Shown here: positions 1 through 10,476 of the stretch, piece by piece
Layout: every line of letters begins with the position of its first letter
Position numbering within the stretch: the stretch's first letter is position 1
Source: Zopfochytrium polystomum
Taxonomy: Eukaryota > Chytridiomycota > Chytridiomycetes > Chytridiales > Chytridiaceae
Assembly: GCA_025765615.1 (NCBI GenBank)
Contig: JAIVFJ010000108.1
Location: forward strand, 35,001-99,000
Reading direction: 5' to 3'
Length of the DNA stretch: 64,000 nt
Position numbers and translations under genes: made by a program
The notes under the pieces: model-generated
The model's input: the letters and a program-made list of their open reading frames with translations, nothing else
Databases searched by the model: none
What the model was told of the DNA's origin: nothing

Positions 1-442
1 CACTTGGTGCTTTTTTTTTTTTTGTTAGGTCTTTGTGCAAAGGGGAATAGTGAAATTTGATATCGATTCCCAGAAGATGAAGCTCTTACATGTACATGGT
101 CCGACTTTCTTCTTTTCCAAGTACCGCTAAACCATGCACTGATCCTGCTGAATGCGTTGGGGCCAACTGAACTTTTTGTGGAACGTATCCATTTCTTCCA
201 GCGCGTTCCGTGCACAACTGTCCACTTCTTTTCATTCCTTTGCCCCCTAAAACCCGCCCTTTCCTTCCAGTACGTCCCAAGGTGGGAATCTACAATATGA
301 TGGAGGGTACAGCAGACTTGTAATAAGTTATAAAGCCGAGTTCGGCTGCGACCTGGGCCGCAGTCCAAGGATGCGACTCCAACGGCCCACTGGCTGACTG
401 GAGCTTGCAGTCTGGGCTCCGTCGAGCGCGTCTTTCGAAACA

Positions 443-892
443 TTGAACGACTGCTCGTATAACAACCAGCTCAAAGACCAGGTATCGGCCAACAAATCCA
501 ACATCGAGCCGCAGAACGAAGAATTCGACACCGACGACGAAGCGAGGACGACTCCACCGAACCGCAGCCAGCGGACTCTGACCCGGCGCCCATCGCACGC
601 GTCGAGCTCTTTCACGAAGAACCGACCCCGAAGAGCGCGAGTCTTCACGCGCCGAGCTGAAGTGGGTGATGAAAAACGCTTCATGAGCGGGCTGGACAAG
701 ACCTTTGATTACGCGACGGTGGACGCGAACGCGGCGTTCACGACCGGCGCCAGCTCGAGCGAGATGTGGAGGATGACTACTTTGACGCGGAAGAGGCGGA
801 TGAAGTGGTGGGGGCGGGCGGGCGGTGAGGAACCATTGGAGGAGTTGGAGGAGTGGGAAAAGTCGGGGGAGGAAAGTTGCGTCGCGAGGTGA
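443..892 (+). pseudogene. Acidic/basic low-complexity coding remnant
   Basis: An open stretch of 149 codons has protein-like composition, but the likely coding frame seems to change at least twice. Around 540-660 a Pro/Asp/Glu-rich reading in another frame looks equally good. Near 760-825 the +1 frame gives an acidic tail (DVEDDYFDAEEADEVVGAGG) ending in a stop at about 829. I do not recognise a family. The frame changes match the decay seen in the other left-arm genes. It could also be non-coding GC-rich sequence. Confidence 0.22.
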
Positions 893-1077
893 AGTGGCTA
901 CGAATTGTTGGGGAGAATGAAACGTGCCTCAACCTATTTGCACTTTCGTTGAATGATTCTTGTTTCTCCCAGCTTGCTGCTGCTGAATCGCCTGGCCCAC
1001 GTTTGAATCAATGGCGAATATGAGTTGCACAGTAAAATAAAAAGCAGAGATCTTGTTCTTCTCAACGTCTTCGTGTC

Positions 1078-1159
1078 GTCCTGTTGGCGGAGTGGTTAAC
1101 GCGGTGCCCTGCTAAGGCATTTCCCTTTGGGAGCTCAGGTTCGGATCCTGTGCAGGACG
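1078..1159 (+). tRNA. tRNA-Ser(GCT): tRNA-Ser(GCT)
   Basis: The cloverleaf is complete. The acceptor GTCCTGT pairs with GCAGGAC (one G-U) and the discriminator is G, as usual for serine. The D arm GCG...CGC holds AGTGGTTAA, the anticodon stem GTGCC/GGCAT carries loop CTGCTAA (anticodon GCT), and there is a long class II variable arm and a T arm with GTTCGGATC. It has no intron. A nearly identical copy lies at 5649-5730 and a broken one at 4120. Confidence 0.93.
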
Positions 1160-1166
1160 CAACCAT

Positions 1167-1915
1167 CTAGAATTCGTGGCGCCGGTTCTCTCCGCAAGCC
1201 ACAGCAAATTTTTTCCAAATGCGACGCGCATTTCTGCTTTCAAAGCAGAAATACAGTCGCTTCCAATCGACATTATTTCTCCCGTATTGCTCGATCGCCT
1301 TGCTCTTTGATTCGATCGGGACCCTGGCAAAGTCGTCACGCCAGCAGAGCTGCTTCCACGCAAAGTTTCGGCCGAGCAGATACCATGAACGGCTGGAAGT
1401 GAGCAGGCACAGCGCGGCATGCGCCTCTGCGGGAAGAAAGTGAATGATGCGCTCCACAACACAGTTAGGCAGAGTATGCGGCGAGGAGAGACCGATCGAT
1501 TCAGTCGGGGGTGTATCGAAAGGTGTGGGCGGTATGTTCGGAACAGGAACGAGTCTTTGCGCGCCCTCGTAGGACCCCGGATACAGTCGGTGCATGCTGC
1601 GAGTCTCCCCAATCGTAAAGGCATCGCCGGATGCAGGGACAATATCGATATCTGCGTCGCACAAGCGCAAGTCCCCCATCGACAAAAGCCTGTCAGGCCG
1701 AGCGAGCGCAAAACGCGTGGCAGCCCTTCATGACCGGCATACTGTCCTGCGTGGCGCCGATGTTGGCGGCGTCCGGGCAGGCTTTGTGGTCGCCATCCCA
1801 AAATGCCGAGTATCGCACGATTTCGGCGAGAACCGATAGAGGGAGGGATCTGTGCTTGAGCTTGGCGTCGATCCATGCCGCACAGGATGCGTGGAAGGTG
1901 GCGCGTTTTTTTAGG
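1167..1915 (-). pseudogene. F-box-like protein remnant
   Basis: The minus-strand ORF 1685-1167 (about 170 codons, stop at 1167) contains an F-box-like stretch: LPNCVVERIIHFLP, then a Trp- and Leu-containing helix and a WKRLYF motif. This resembles F-box proteins, which present substrates to SCF ubiquitin ligases. Just upstream (about 1915-1697) another frame encodes a convincing segment with LPLSVLAEIVRYSAFWDGD that ends in a stop at about 1697. The two pieces belong together by composition, but I found no GT-AG intron with matching phase, so a frameshift is likely. The 3' end lies 8 bp from the tRNA-Ser gene. The family call rests on motif resemblance only. Confidence 0.42.
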
Positions 1916-2790
1916 GCTGGTGGGTTTGATGGGGGGAGATGTTAGCGTATTTCAGTCAAAGTGAACAGACGAGGGTGACCCACAGCGAAGGCTCTCGACA
2001 AGTGGCGCTGACTCCGTGTCTCGCGAGCCGTTGCTACCAGGTGCCGCGTCGTCGTCGGCGACAATCTCGTTGCCGAGCATGAACCAATCGCCCGCAAAGG
2101 CGCTCGGCATGGACGGCAGCTATTGCAGGAAGCCGCAGCAGATCAGGTCGCGGCCTCGTTCTGACCATCGCCCGGAGAAGGACAGCCCTGGAGATGAGTG
2201 GCAGAAGGAAAAGCATCGTCAGTCTCGTGCGTAAGACGCTCTCCGCGTCCTGCAGCACTCACGACGTTTTCAAAGATCCCCCGACCCTTCCCGTTCCGTC
2301 GCCGTCTCACAAGGCACAAGCAAGCAAGCCAAGCCAAGCAGAACGAACGCACCGTACCTCTCGCGACGCGGTGATAGTCAAGGTGCAGTACATGTCCCAG
2401 CGCATCTGCGTGTGTGTCGACTGCTGATTGCCAATCCCAGATTGCTGCTGTGCCACACCGATTAAATTCGAGTATCTCTTTCGGTGTTGACCAATTCCGG
2501 TGTGTCGCAGTGGGTGAGTGAGTCAGGCGACAATAATAATTTGATTGGCTCCAGATCTGAGCTTTTCCAGCGCGTCGGCGGCGCCGAGCGGAGAAAGCAA
2601 GTCATTAAGTTGGAGCAGCTTCTTCGGGTGCGAAAGCCCACATCGCACGTGCTTTTCGCGAGAAGGCGAAAGATCCTGAAGGAAGATTCTCCTGGTCAAA
2701 CGCAACGTCCATTCGCCAGAGAATTGGAACGAGTCCCCGCTCAGTTCCATTCAGAAACTTGCCCTCCTCCTCCTCCTCCTCCTCCTTCCA
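1916..2790. other. No supported gene
   Basis: Several overlapping ORFs on both strands have no recognisable motif. A short (CTC)n tract lies at about 2764-2787, just upstream of the eIF5A-like start codon. It may be the 5' region of that gene. Confidence 0.4.
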
Positions 2791-3371
2791 ATGGCCAAGG
2801 CAAAGGTAAGATCACCAAGGAGATGCAACTGCGCATTCCCACCGTTCGCTTCACACAGAGGACATCGCGGTTATACTTTGTTGCTGATAACCCGGATCCG
2901 ACCCACAGGGCACCAAGCAAAACAGTGCTGCCTCTCACCCTCCTTCAACCGCGGTCCGGTCTGCCGAGCTTCGGGTAAACGACCACGCCGTCATCAATGA
3001 CCGGCCCTGTCAGATCAACGACATCAGCTTCACCCTCGAAGGACTGCACCTGCGCGGGCGCAAAGTTTCCCTCGTCGGCGTCGACGTGCACACCGGGCAA
3101 AGCCATAGATGTACGGTGCCTGAAAATTCTTTCGTTTCAATTCCCACTGTCGTGAGATCGGAGTTTACCTTGCTGGACGTCACGGCGGACGGGTTCATGT
3201 CGCTGCTTACAGATGACGGGCAGACAAAGGAAGACGTCAAAGTGCCGGGTGGGGGGGTTGGGTCGGCGGATGCGGGCGGCTTTTGGAAGGGGCGTGGACT
3301 TGATGGTGACGGTGGTGTCTGCGATGGATGAGGAGACTTGCGTTGGCTACAGAGAGAACAAGGGAGATTGA
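2791..3371 (+). pseudogene. eIF5A-like gene with a replaced hypusine loop and a C-terminal frame break
   Basis: Exon 1 (2791-2805, MAKAK) ends at donor GTAAGA. A 103-nt intron with branch-like TGCTGATAAC ends at CAG (2906-2908), and the reading frame continues without a phase change. Exon 2 matches the eIF5A core: RVNDHAVINDRPCQINDI, a VSLVGVDVHTG strand, then LLDVTADGFMSLLTDDGQTK and EDVKVP. After about 3285 the frame slips at a T/G homopolymer. The expected C-terminus (GVDLMVTVVSAMDEE) continues in another frame to TGA at 3369-3371. Length (about 159 aa) fits the family. Canonical eIF5A has the hypusination loop TGKHGHAK, whose lysine is essential. Here the same place reads TLEGLHLRGRK, so the modified lysine context is gone. 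It is probably a diverged, non-functional duplicate; a sequencing indel could explain the slip but not the loop. Confidence 0.75.
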
Positions 3372-4119
3372 TAACTTCTTCGTCACTCGGAATGACACCA
3401 CCTTCGCGCTAAATGTCTACTGAACTCAATGTGATAAAGGTAACGAGCAAAAGGCGTTCACCCACTGGGAAGGTCGCAGTAGCGAACACCATCATAAGCG
3501 TCGTCTTTCCCACTGGTAGGTTGCCACGGTCAGAATCATCGAGACACTGGGAGGAATCGCGCGGCAACGCTCGTACCAGTGTGGTCACCGACGAGAACGA
3601 CTTTGCGGGGGGTGGAGGCGGGATATTGTCGCGCTTGCGATCTCCGCGAAAGTATAACGCAGACCAGGAATCGGATCAGTTGAACGTTGAGTTTTGCGGG
3701 TGCCCGGGTGGGCCTTCGAGAAAATAGGAACGTCGACTGTGGAGGAGGGAATGAGCCTACCTTCGCATGCCTCCAATTCAGGATGAGATCGACGCTGATC
3801 TGTTTTTGGAGGTGGGAGGAGGCGCAGTCACGGCAGATAGACCTTTTAATTGTCGTTATTGTTGAGCGGGAGTGAGACGACCTGCACAGTGATCAGAGAT
3901 GAAGAAGTTCCCATGTATTGTTAGGATATGAATGGAGTGGTAACGACGTCAAGGGAACGGTACCTGCACAGTGATCAGAGATGAAGAAGTTCCCATGATC
4001 ACTGGGCATGTGGGCAAAACAAATTTAAGGAGAATCGGAGAAAAGGAAAGGAGAGGAAAAGGTGAAGGACACAAACAGGACAAGGCGAGGACATAGCGTT
4101 CTTGTTCACAACAGTTATC
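3372..4119. other. Intergenic, no supported gene
   Basis: The 104-codon ORF at 3413-3727 has no recognisable motif. The only clear structure is the direct repeat listed separately. Confidence 0.4.
3882..3998. repeat. Direct repeat pair of about 35 bp
   Basis: The sequence CCTGCACAGTGATCAGAGAT and its continuation GAAGAAGTTCCCATG occur at about 3882-3916 and 3963-3997, essentially identical and about 81 bp apart. This is a recent local duplication. Confidence 0.85.
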
Positions 4120-4166
4120 GTCCTGTTGGCTGAGTGGTTAACGCGGTGCCCTGTTAAGGCATTCCC
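4120..4166 (+). pseudogene. 5' half of tRNA-Ser, truncated
   Basis: The sequence GTCCTGTTGGCTGAGTGGTT through CCCTGTTAAGGCATTCCCC matches the first half of the tRNA-Ser(GCT) genes at 1078 and 5649, with the anticodon position changed from GCT to GTT. The variable arm, T arm and 3' acceptor are absent. An eIF5A-like C-terminal fragment follows immediately. Confidence 0.85.
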
Positions 4167-4167
4167 C

Positions 4168-4265
4168 GACGGATGCGAGCGGCTTTTTGGAAGGGCGTAG
4201 ACTTGCTGGTGGCGATGGTGTTCGATGGATGAGGAGACTTTCGGCCACCAGGAGAACAATTGAGC
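4168..4265 (+). pseudogene. Second eIF5A-like C-terminal fragment
   Basis: About 95 bp closely resemble 3264-3360, the C-terminal coding part of the eIF5A-like gene: GGATGCG(A/G)GCGGC, then GGCGTAGACTTGCTGGTGGC and GATGGATGAGGAGACTT. Reading frames are broken. It starts where the truncated tRNA-Ser ends, so the junction is chimeric. Confidence 0.8.
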
Positions 4266-5648
4266 CCCTCTATTGCTGGGAGTTTAATGTAACAAAGCTT
4301 ACGAGCAAAAACAATTCGAAAACCACAACGCATATCTTGCTCCCTTACAACCCCAAAGTCTTTCACCGCAGTCTACAACGACGGCTCGTCGTTTATTTGA
4401 TGATGAAGGCACGGACAGATACTGCAGCGCAGCGGCCTTGAACACATCGATAACCCCTTCGTTCTGATTTGCGGTGCCCTCGTTATACTGAGCCGCACCA
4501 ATTCCTTGCGCCATTCGGAAACCCTAAAGTTGAAGCCGACCGTCAGTGCAAAACAATCCTCAAGGACGAACAAGCTGCCGCGGTGGCGAGCTGCAAAGAT
4601 AACGACAACAGCACCCCCTCGTACGTCACTGGGTGCCATCCGCGCATGACCCTGAAATGCTTATAGCCCACACGGCAACGCACCAGGCTGTGGGCAAGGC
4701 GAATGAAAGCGCGAAAGCAGATGGTTGCTAGTTACTGCTCGTGGATAGCGGAGCAGGACGAAGATGCGACAATTGGAACCCTGTTTCTTGGTTGTTTCGG
4801 AGGGGACTACAAAAATGCATGGGATAGGCGTCTGACTCGCCCCCCTCGAACGTTGGCGACGATGCCTTTAGCACCATCGCGCGGTTGCAGTGCACTGCGG
4901 CGTCATCAATTTGCTTAGTATCAACACGCCAACATGGCGAACTCAAAATTGTTGTTTGTAAACCGGTGCGGAAGCAGGCTTGCGCCAGCGGCAGCCTCAG
5001 TGCGTTGGGGCACAGGGCGCTGAAGCAGGCATTGGCACACACACAGGCTGCGCGTATCCCCATTATTTCCCATGGAGGAGTCTTGCCTGACATTCTCGCC
5101 AGACAACACCCTTTCACCCATCTCCCACAAGCAGTTCACCGCGAAGCCCACTTCACCACCGGCGCTGCACCAGGTCTAGCTCCCGAAGCCCCTCGCTCCG
5201 CAGCAGCAGCAGGTTGCACAGCAGCTGCAGACACCGCCCCCGCGCCCGCGTCGGCGACCGTTATGCGCCACCGCCGCAGAGCCGTCGTACCACGTCGCTT
5301 AATTGGCGGGGACCTTGGGGGCGATGAATGCAGACACGGTCGGTGGGTAGAGGCGACTGCAGAAGCAGTTGGAGGAGAGCAGAGTTCGGAGAAGATAAGG
5401 AGAAACGTGAGCAGTTAGTGGCGGTCGTGTCTTCCTCAGAAATTTTTGGAAAATTTTTTTTTGTGCTCTTAGTTTTTCTTCACATTTATTGAGGGAAGCC
5501 GGCAGCCAATCACCACCAGGTGTTGGGAAGTCTTTGAAATTTCCAAGGCCTGGGTGGATATATCGTGAAGCAGCCGTCTGCGTTCAAGAGCTGTGGAGGC
5601 CCAGTCACAACTGCTGCTCCTGTATCTTGACTTCTTCACCCAAGCATC
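4266..5648. other. No supported gene
   Basis: Open frames such as 4885-5418 (+) are rich in Ala and Pro, but none shows a domain, and open frames overlap on both strands. Part of 5080-5270 in another frame reads like a Ser/Pro/Gln-rich protein segment. I cannot support a product. Confidence 0.35.
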
Positions 5649-5730
5649 GTCCTGTTGGCGGAGTGGTTAACGCGGTGCCCTGCTAAGGCATTTCCCTATG
5701 GGAGCGCAGGTTCGAATCCTGTGCAGGACG
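5649..5730 (+). tRNA. tRNA-Ser(GCT): tRNA-Ser(GCT), second copy
   Basis: It is nearly identical to the gene at 1078-1159, with the same acceptor GTCCTGT/GCAGGAC, discriminator G and anticodon loop CTGCTAA. The T loop is the canonical TTCGAAT and the variable arm differs slightly (TTTCCCTATGGGAGC). Its 3' end is 12 bp from the stop codon of the minus-strand peptide gene at 5743. Confidence 0.95.
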
Positions 5731-5742
5731 CTGTGTACGTCT

Positions 5743-5995
5743 TCAGAGTCCGCGGCGCCGTCCATTTGCTTGCTTCTTGACGACGGGCGCCTTGACCTCG
5801 AGTTCCTTCTTGTTGGCCGAAGGCGGCTGGGTCTCTTTTTTGGCGGTGGGTGGCTGGATTTCTTTCTTGGCGACCGGCGGCAGGATTTTGCCACCTGCGA
5901 CGTCGAAGGAGTCCGAGTCGTCGGCGGGGGCGAAGGGAGCGGCGAGGGCCGTCGACAGGAAAGAGGGAGAAGATTGCAAGAGTGCTCAGCTTCAT
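5743..5995 (-). pseudogene. Small secreted Lys/Pro-rich peptide, frameshifted
   Basis: ATG at 5995 begins a typical signal peptide (MKLSTLAIFSLF). After about 12 codons an extra T in a CTCTTT run moves the natural continuation (LSTALAAPFAPADDSD) into the next frame. The frame then stays open through repeated PPVAKKE/PPTAKKE/PPSANKKE units to a stop at 5743-5745. The mature peptide would be about 60-65 residues, basic, with a Q-P-P-x-A-K-K repeat. Function is unknown. A paralogue lies at 7410-7790. One indel separates it from an intact gene, so a sequencing error is possible. Confidence 0.5.
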
Positions 5996-7409
5996 ATTGT
6001 TTCTGAGGTTTCTGATGTTTCAAGAAAGGGATTTGCGTCGAGAAGTGGAGGGGTGTTGTGATACTGCTCTGAAAGCGGGCTTGCATCTTTGGTTTTTTAT
6101 CCCTGCAGTGGGACGAGCAGAGCAAAAGCTTGAATTTAGGAAAAGCTTGAAACTTTTTTGCAAGTCTCACGAGAGCAGTGCTGCTGCTTTCGACAAAGCA
6201 GCAGGTAAATAGCTGAATCTGAGTCTTCGTTTGTGAGGGCGCGGGTGCGACCCATGCATCCCGTCAAGTCAAGTTCCTTTGATTCCCCCGACCACCAGGA
6301 CACAGTATATTCTTACGCGACGACCGACTTCGCTGCAGGGGATTCAATAAAATCGCATTTGTGTCCGAGTTGTTTGGAAGCGCTATCTCTGAAGAGCCAC
6401 AACCACGCGTGAGTGCCTCATTGTTGAGCACGTTCTCTCGAGAGGGCGATTTGCGATTGCCATCGTGAGCGCACCGCACACACTCACCCTACTTCTCTAA
6501 CGCCGGACGCTGTCCAACGATGTCGACAGTGCGATCGAAAACGAATCACCCCAGGGCGACGACGCGGGAGAGCAGGGTCGCTCTGTGAATGCATCTTTTC
6601 CCGACGCAGCAGCACGCGGGCGGCTTGGCTCATCGCAGCAGGCAACGACGTCGCGCCGATAGGCCCAGACAGAATGACACGACTCGCGGCTGCGGTGAGC
6701 AGGCGCAAGATTGTAAGTCTTGTTTTGGCGGTTGTCAAACGACGGCGGGGCCGTCGACGTCACTCCTCATTTCCCCCGGACGGCCACGGACGGCCTGCGT
6801 TTGGCCGGCGCGATCTCGCGGACCGGTTGGTTAGCTTAGGAGCGTCTGCGGCCTTTTCGTGGAAGCGGCGCTTTCCGGTTAGGTCGAAACCGTCGAAATG
6901 ATTCTGAGCCGCGGCCCACCTGAATGCATCTACAGTAGATTGGGCCAATGTCATGTATCGCATTGGATGCCGCACATCAGAATTTGTATTTGGACCCTGA
7001 AAATGAGGATTTGTATTTGGACATTGTGTTCGAGCAGCGGGATAATTGCGAGAATAGAGCGCAGTAGTTGAGTTGGGCGAAGGACCCACACACCGCGCTA
7101 GCTGATATGATTGGAATCTGACTGAACGTGGTCTGGGTGATGGTGGAGGCTGGTCAAGGGCGAGAGTATCTGCTTTGAGCTAGCAGACTGAGAATCATGA
7201 GCATTTAAATATCAAGTAATACAAAAACCACCTTGTTGGGTGAACAATAAAGCGCCATTTTGCACCGCCGCTCGTGGCAATTCCAAAGCGTGTTAGACTT
7301 GAGGAGAAGCCGATTTATTCGATATCACAACCGCCCAGACAAAGGGGGGCAGCAGGAGGCATCACAAAGCCGCCTCAAAAAATCTCAATCCACAAAACAT
7401 GAAATCCAA
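5996..7409. other. No supported gene
   Basis: Only overlapping, unsupported ORFs are seen (for example 6589-6834 and 6760-7089). No motif, RNA gene or repeat is recognised. Confidence 0.4.
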
Positions 7410-7790
7410 TCAATCCTTGTTCTCGATTTCGACGTTCTTCACGTTGATCCCTCCGCCGTCAAACTTCTTCCCGTACCCGCCAAACCCGCCAAACTTGCCG
7501 TACCCACGTACCCGCCGTACCCGCCGTACCTACCGTACAGCCCGCCCCCGTACCCAAGCCCAGCAGCGTCGGCCTCGCTGTTGTCGTCGTGAGCGGCCGC
7601 CGCGGCGGTGTCCGTCGCTTGCTTCTTGGCAACGGGCGGCTGGACGCCGAATTCTTTCTTCTTGGCCGAGGGCGGCTGGATTTCTTTCTTTGGCGACTGG
7701 CGGTTGGGTCTTGCCACCTGCGTCCTCGATGGTGTCCAAGTCACCGGCGGGGGCGAGGGGAGCGGCGAGGGCGTTGAGAGGAAGGTGTAG
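7410..7790 (-). pseudogene. Paralogue of the 5743 peptide with a Gly/Tyr-rich tail, several frame breaks
   Basis: The minus strand carries the same units as the 5743 gene: FLST followed by a P-rich cleavage region, AGGKTQPPVAK, then KKEIQPPSAKKKE and QPPVAKKQ. After these it gains a GYGGGLYGRYGGYGGY glycine/tyrosine repeat and ends GGGINVKNVEIENKD before TGA at 7410-7412. Compared with the paralogue, at least three one-base indels are needed to keep one frame: near the signal-peptide end, after PPVAK, and inside the glycine repeat. No start codon is evident. This is a decaying gene for a small secreted glycine-rich peptide of unknown role. Confidence 0.45.
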
Positions 7791-8468
7791 AGGCCGCGGC
7801 AGATTTGTTGACAGATATGTTCACCAAAAACCTTCGGCCCCCGCGCTTCCAGGATCTCTGGAAACGCATGGGGCTCTCGTCGGGGGGATCTCTGGTGTCT
7901 AGTCCGGGGGGTTGTTGATGTATTTATGTAGGCCTAGTCCCTGATACCGCCCGCGTTGGGGGCCAGATGGAATCTATACAACTCCTCGATTTGCTCTCAG
8001 CGCCCGCTGCACTTTGCGAATGAGCGGAACCCCGCTAGTGAAGGGTTGTGCAGTTGGTCGGCCTCTCTTTCGACGATGTGCGCCTTACTGTGGTGGATCA
8101 CGCCGCTTTGTGCAGCGGCCACTTCACTTCAGTGGTGGTGGCAGTGACGTCGTTGTGAGGTGTGAATTGCTTGTGGCTTGAAATTTTCAAATCTTCGAAA
8201 GTTGTGGAGTGTGGCTTAGCTGGAATTCATTTGAAAGGTCCGGATGCGTTCGTCCGTACTCGGAAACAGAATTCCACATGTGCCAAATGGAGGACTCAGT
8301 CCTTCCTAGTTCCCGCCTGTTGCCCAAACGTGGCCGACACTCGGAACTCGAGTTTCATTTATGGGAATTTTCGGCCTCGTTTCCGTGGCGAAGCCAATAA
8401 TAGTGACAGTCAACTCTCTGAGAACGAGAGCAACCACAAAGAAAACCTCGCCTCATCACACGACCACC
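7791..8468. other. Intergenic / 5' region of the next gene
   Basis: No supported coding sequence. It probably contains the promoter and leader of the gene starting at 8469, but no specific element is clear. Confidence 0.35.
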
Positions 8469-9143
8469 ATGGACGAGGAGAAGCAGCCCATCATGTTGGC
8501 CCCGCCCTACCAGGATGACGCTCACGACGGGCTCCACACGCACAGGCACTGCGACCACTGCGGGTCCCCAGTCTTTGCCGAGCTAAAGCCCGATTCGCCT
8601 CGTACGCACTCCGTCTACGACTCCCGCAAGCTGCACCTCGTCTTCCTCGGCGTCGTGGCGGCCGCCTTCTTCGGCGGTGCGGTCGTCGTCTCGCGCGCGG
8701 CAGACAGGCTGTACAACGAGCTGCGAGCGTTCGAAGAAAGCGGTGGGCTCGGCGACCCGATTTTGGGTGCGGTGCCGCCTTGGTTGGAGGCGCCCGATGA
8801 GGACTTTGACTCGTTCTTTGGCGAGGATTTCGAAGCCGAAGGGTTCTATCGCGGTGAGGTGGACGAAGAGGACGACGAAGACGACGAGGACGACGAAGAC
8901 GGCGGCGACGACGATGACGACGATGACGAAGGCGACTGCCCGCCGCCTAGAAAGCGACCAGGCCACTCGCACCGCCATCGAGGACGACACGGCCATCACC
9001 ACCACGACCGTCACCCTCATCACCCGCACCACCACCCTAAACCACCGCGCCACCGCCCGCACCCTCGTCCAGTTCCTCCCGGCCCTCCGCCCCAACCGTC
9101 AGCCCACGACGACGGCGAAGAACAGCCCGGGTTCGCCCAATGA
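8469..9143 (+). CDS. Small single-pass membrane protein with acidic and His-rich tail
   Basis: The ORF from ATG 8469 (in context CACCATGG) encodes 224 aa. It opens with a polar segment containing QPIMLAPPYQDD, then a two-cysteine motif (CDHCGSP, about residues 30-36). One hydrophobic helix follows (about residues 58-75, HLVFLGVVAAAFFGGAVVV), then an amphipathic segment. A nearly pure Asp/Glu run (about 130-160) and a long His/Pro/Arg-rich tail end in an acidic terminus. The His- and acid-rich tail suggests metal or polyelectrolyte binding, but I know no family with this plan. A paralogue starts at 10477. This is the only member with a continuous frame. Confidence 0.65.
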   Translation: MDEEKQPIMLAPPYQDDAHDGLHTHRHCDHCGSPVFAELKPDSPRTHSVYDSRKLHLVFLGVVAAAFFGGAVVVSRAADRLYNELRAFEESGGLGDPILGAVPPWLEAPDEDFDSFFGEDFEAEGFYRGEVDEEDDEDDEDDEDGGDDDDDDDEGDCPPPRKRPGHSHRHRGRHGHHHHDRHPHHPHHHPKPPRHRPHPRPVPPGPPPQPSAHDDGEEQPGFAQ

Positions 9144-9359
9144 ACGCAGAAGAACCCGAGAGGAAGTGGACTTTTGTTTGAAGTTTGGTGTGAGCGTGAA
9201 AGAAAACAAAAATGGGAAGGGCCGAAAGCGAAAGTGCGAAGAAACAGTATTTACTTTCTGCACGCAAGCAACGAAGTAAAGGTCTCATTTCGCAGTATTT
9301 GCCGTCCAGCGTTTGATTCAAGGCTTCAATTTCCGTGCAAGTATTATACTTGGCACCAG

Positions 9360-9402
9360 TGAGTGAGTGAGTGAGTGAGTGTGTGTGTGTGTGTCTGTGT
9401 GT
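9360..9402. repeat. (GTGA)n/(GT)n microsatellite
   Basis: Tandem GTGA units grade into GT units, ending in TCTGTGTGTTGG. Confidence 0.95.
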
Positions 9403-9432
9403 TGGTATTGGAGACGGAACGGAGGTAGATTT

Positions 9433-10088
9433 TCCGTAAGTTGGGTCCTCAACAACTTAGACGCCGCCGTCGCCCCCGTCGTCGACAGCAGAAAGGATGA
9501 AGAAACCCGCTGCCCCAGCCGCCCCTTCGACCTCGTCGTCGCACTCGCTCCCTCGCACAACCCCATCAGCCACCACTACAAGGACACACTCGCCGCAACC
9601 CAACAACCCTCGTCCGCCCTCGCAAGAACAACAGCCGCGGCCGTCGCCCTCGCTCTGCTCCTCGTGTGCGCCGCGTTCGCCGTATCCGACCAGCTCCGCG
9701 AGGCGCGGGCGAGTGCAGCCGCAGACGCCGCCCGCGCGGCTGTCTTCCGACCGTACCTTGTGGTGCCGGCGAGGACACAGTCGACCTGCCCGAATTGATC
9801 GACGCCCGGATAGATCGGAGTGCGGCCTTCCCCGGCTTGGTAGATCGGTTCGACCCGTTAGCCGCGGATCTGAGTGGCTCCTCCCCACACCCACCGCGGG
9901 TCTATGTCGATGCGTCACAACCGGATACGCCCCAGGGTCTGCCGGGTAGGGGACGCCGTCGCCGTCCTCCGTCGCGGCAGCGCTTCGGCGAACGGTTCAT
10001 TTCTGCTGGGAAGGAAGGGGCTGTCGAGGGTCCCGCGCGACTCCTCCTGGGAGATGACGATGAGCGTAGCGGCATCATTTCAACGTAA
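9433..10088 (+). pseudogene. Possible third member of the small membrane protein family, broken
   Basis: One frame encodes a short hydrophobic helix (AAAVALALLLVCAAFAVSD) followed by an Ala/Arg helix, like the helix plus amphipathic segment of the 8469 and 10477 proteins. It stops at 9798. Just before that, another frame takes over with DLPELIDARIDRSAAFPGLV and continues to about 10088. No plausible intron bridges the two. The relation to the family rests on plan and location only. Confidence 0.27.
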
Positions 10089-10476
10089 TCATATTGGAGA
10101 ACAGCTTCAGCGACGTCAGAGTCCTCGGTGGCGCAGGGTGCGAGCTGGTGCGTGGCATGTTTTAATATCGAAAAATTCACATCCCGCTCGCAAAAGCCCA
10201 TTACGAGAGTTGGCACCCGAAGCAACTTACATAATGAGAAGAGCAAGTGTTTCCGGCTTGGACTTGCCTTCTTTGCACAATGGAAAGTTTGATGTTCGTG
10301 CACGTAGAGGCCGAAAATTGCGAATGAAGCGCCCGTCTGTCTTTAAAGCTAATACACCTCCAAACACACGTCCCTTTCACAACGGGTGGCAGCGCCACTA
10401 CAAAAAGCGCCCGTTTTCCCAGTGCTGTCCTTGCTGTCCCGAGCTCAACCCCGCACCACACCACCCAAAAAAAAAC

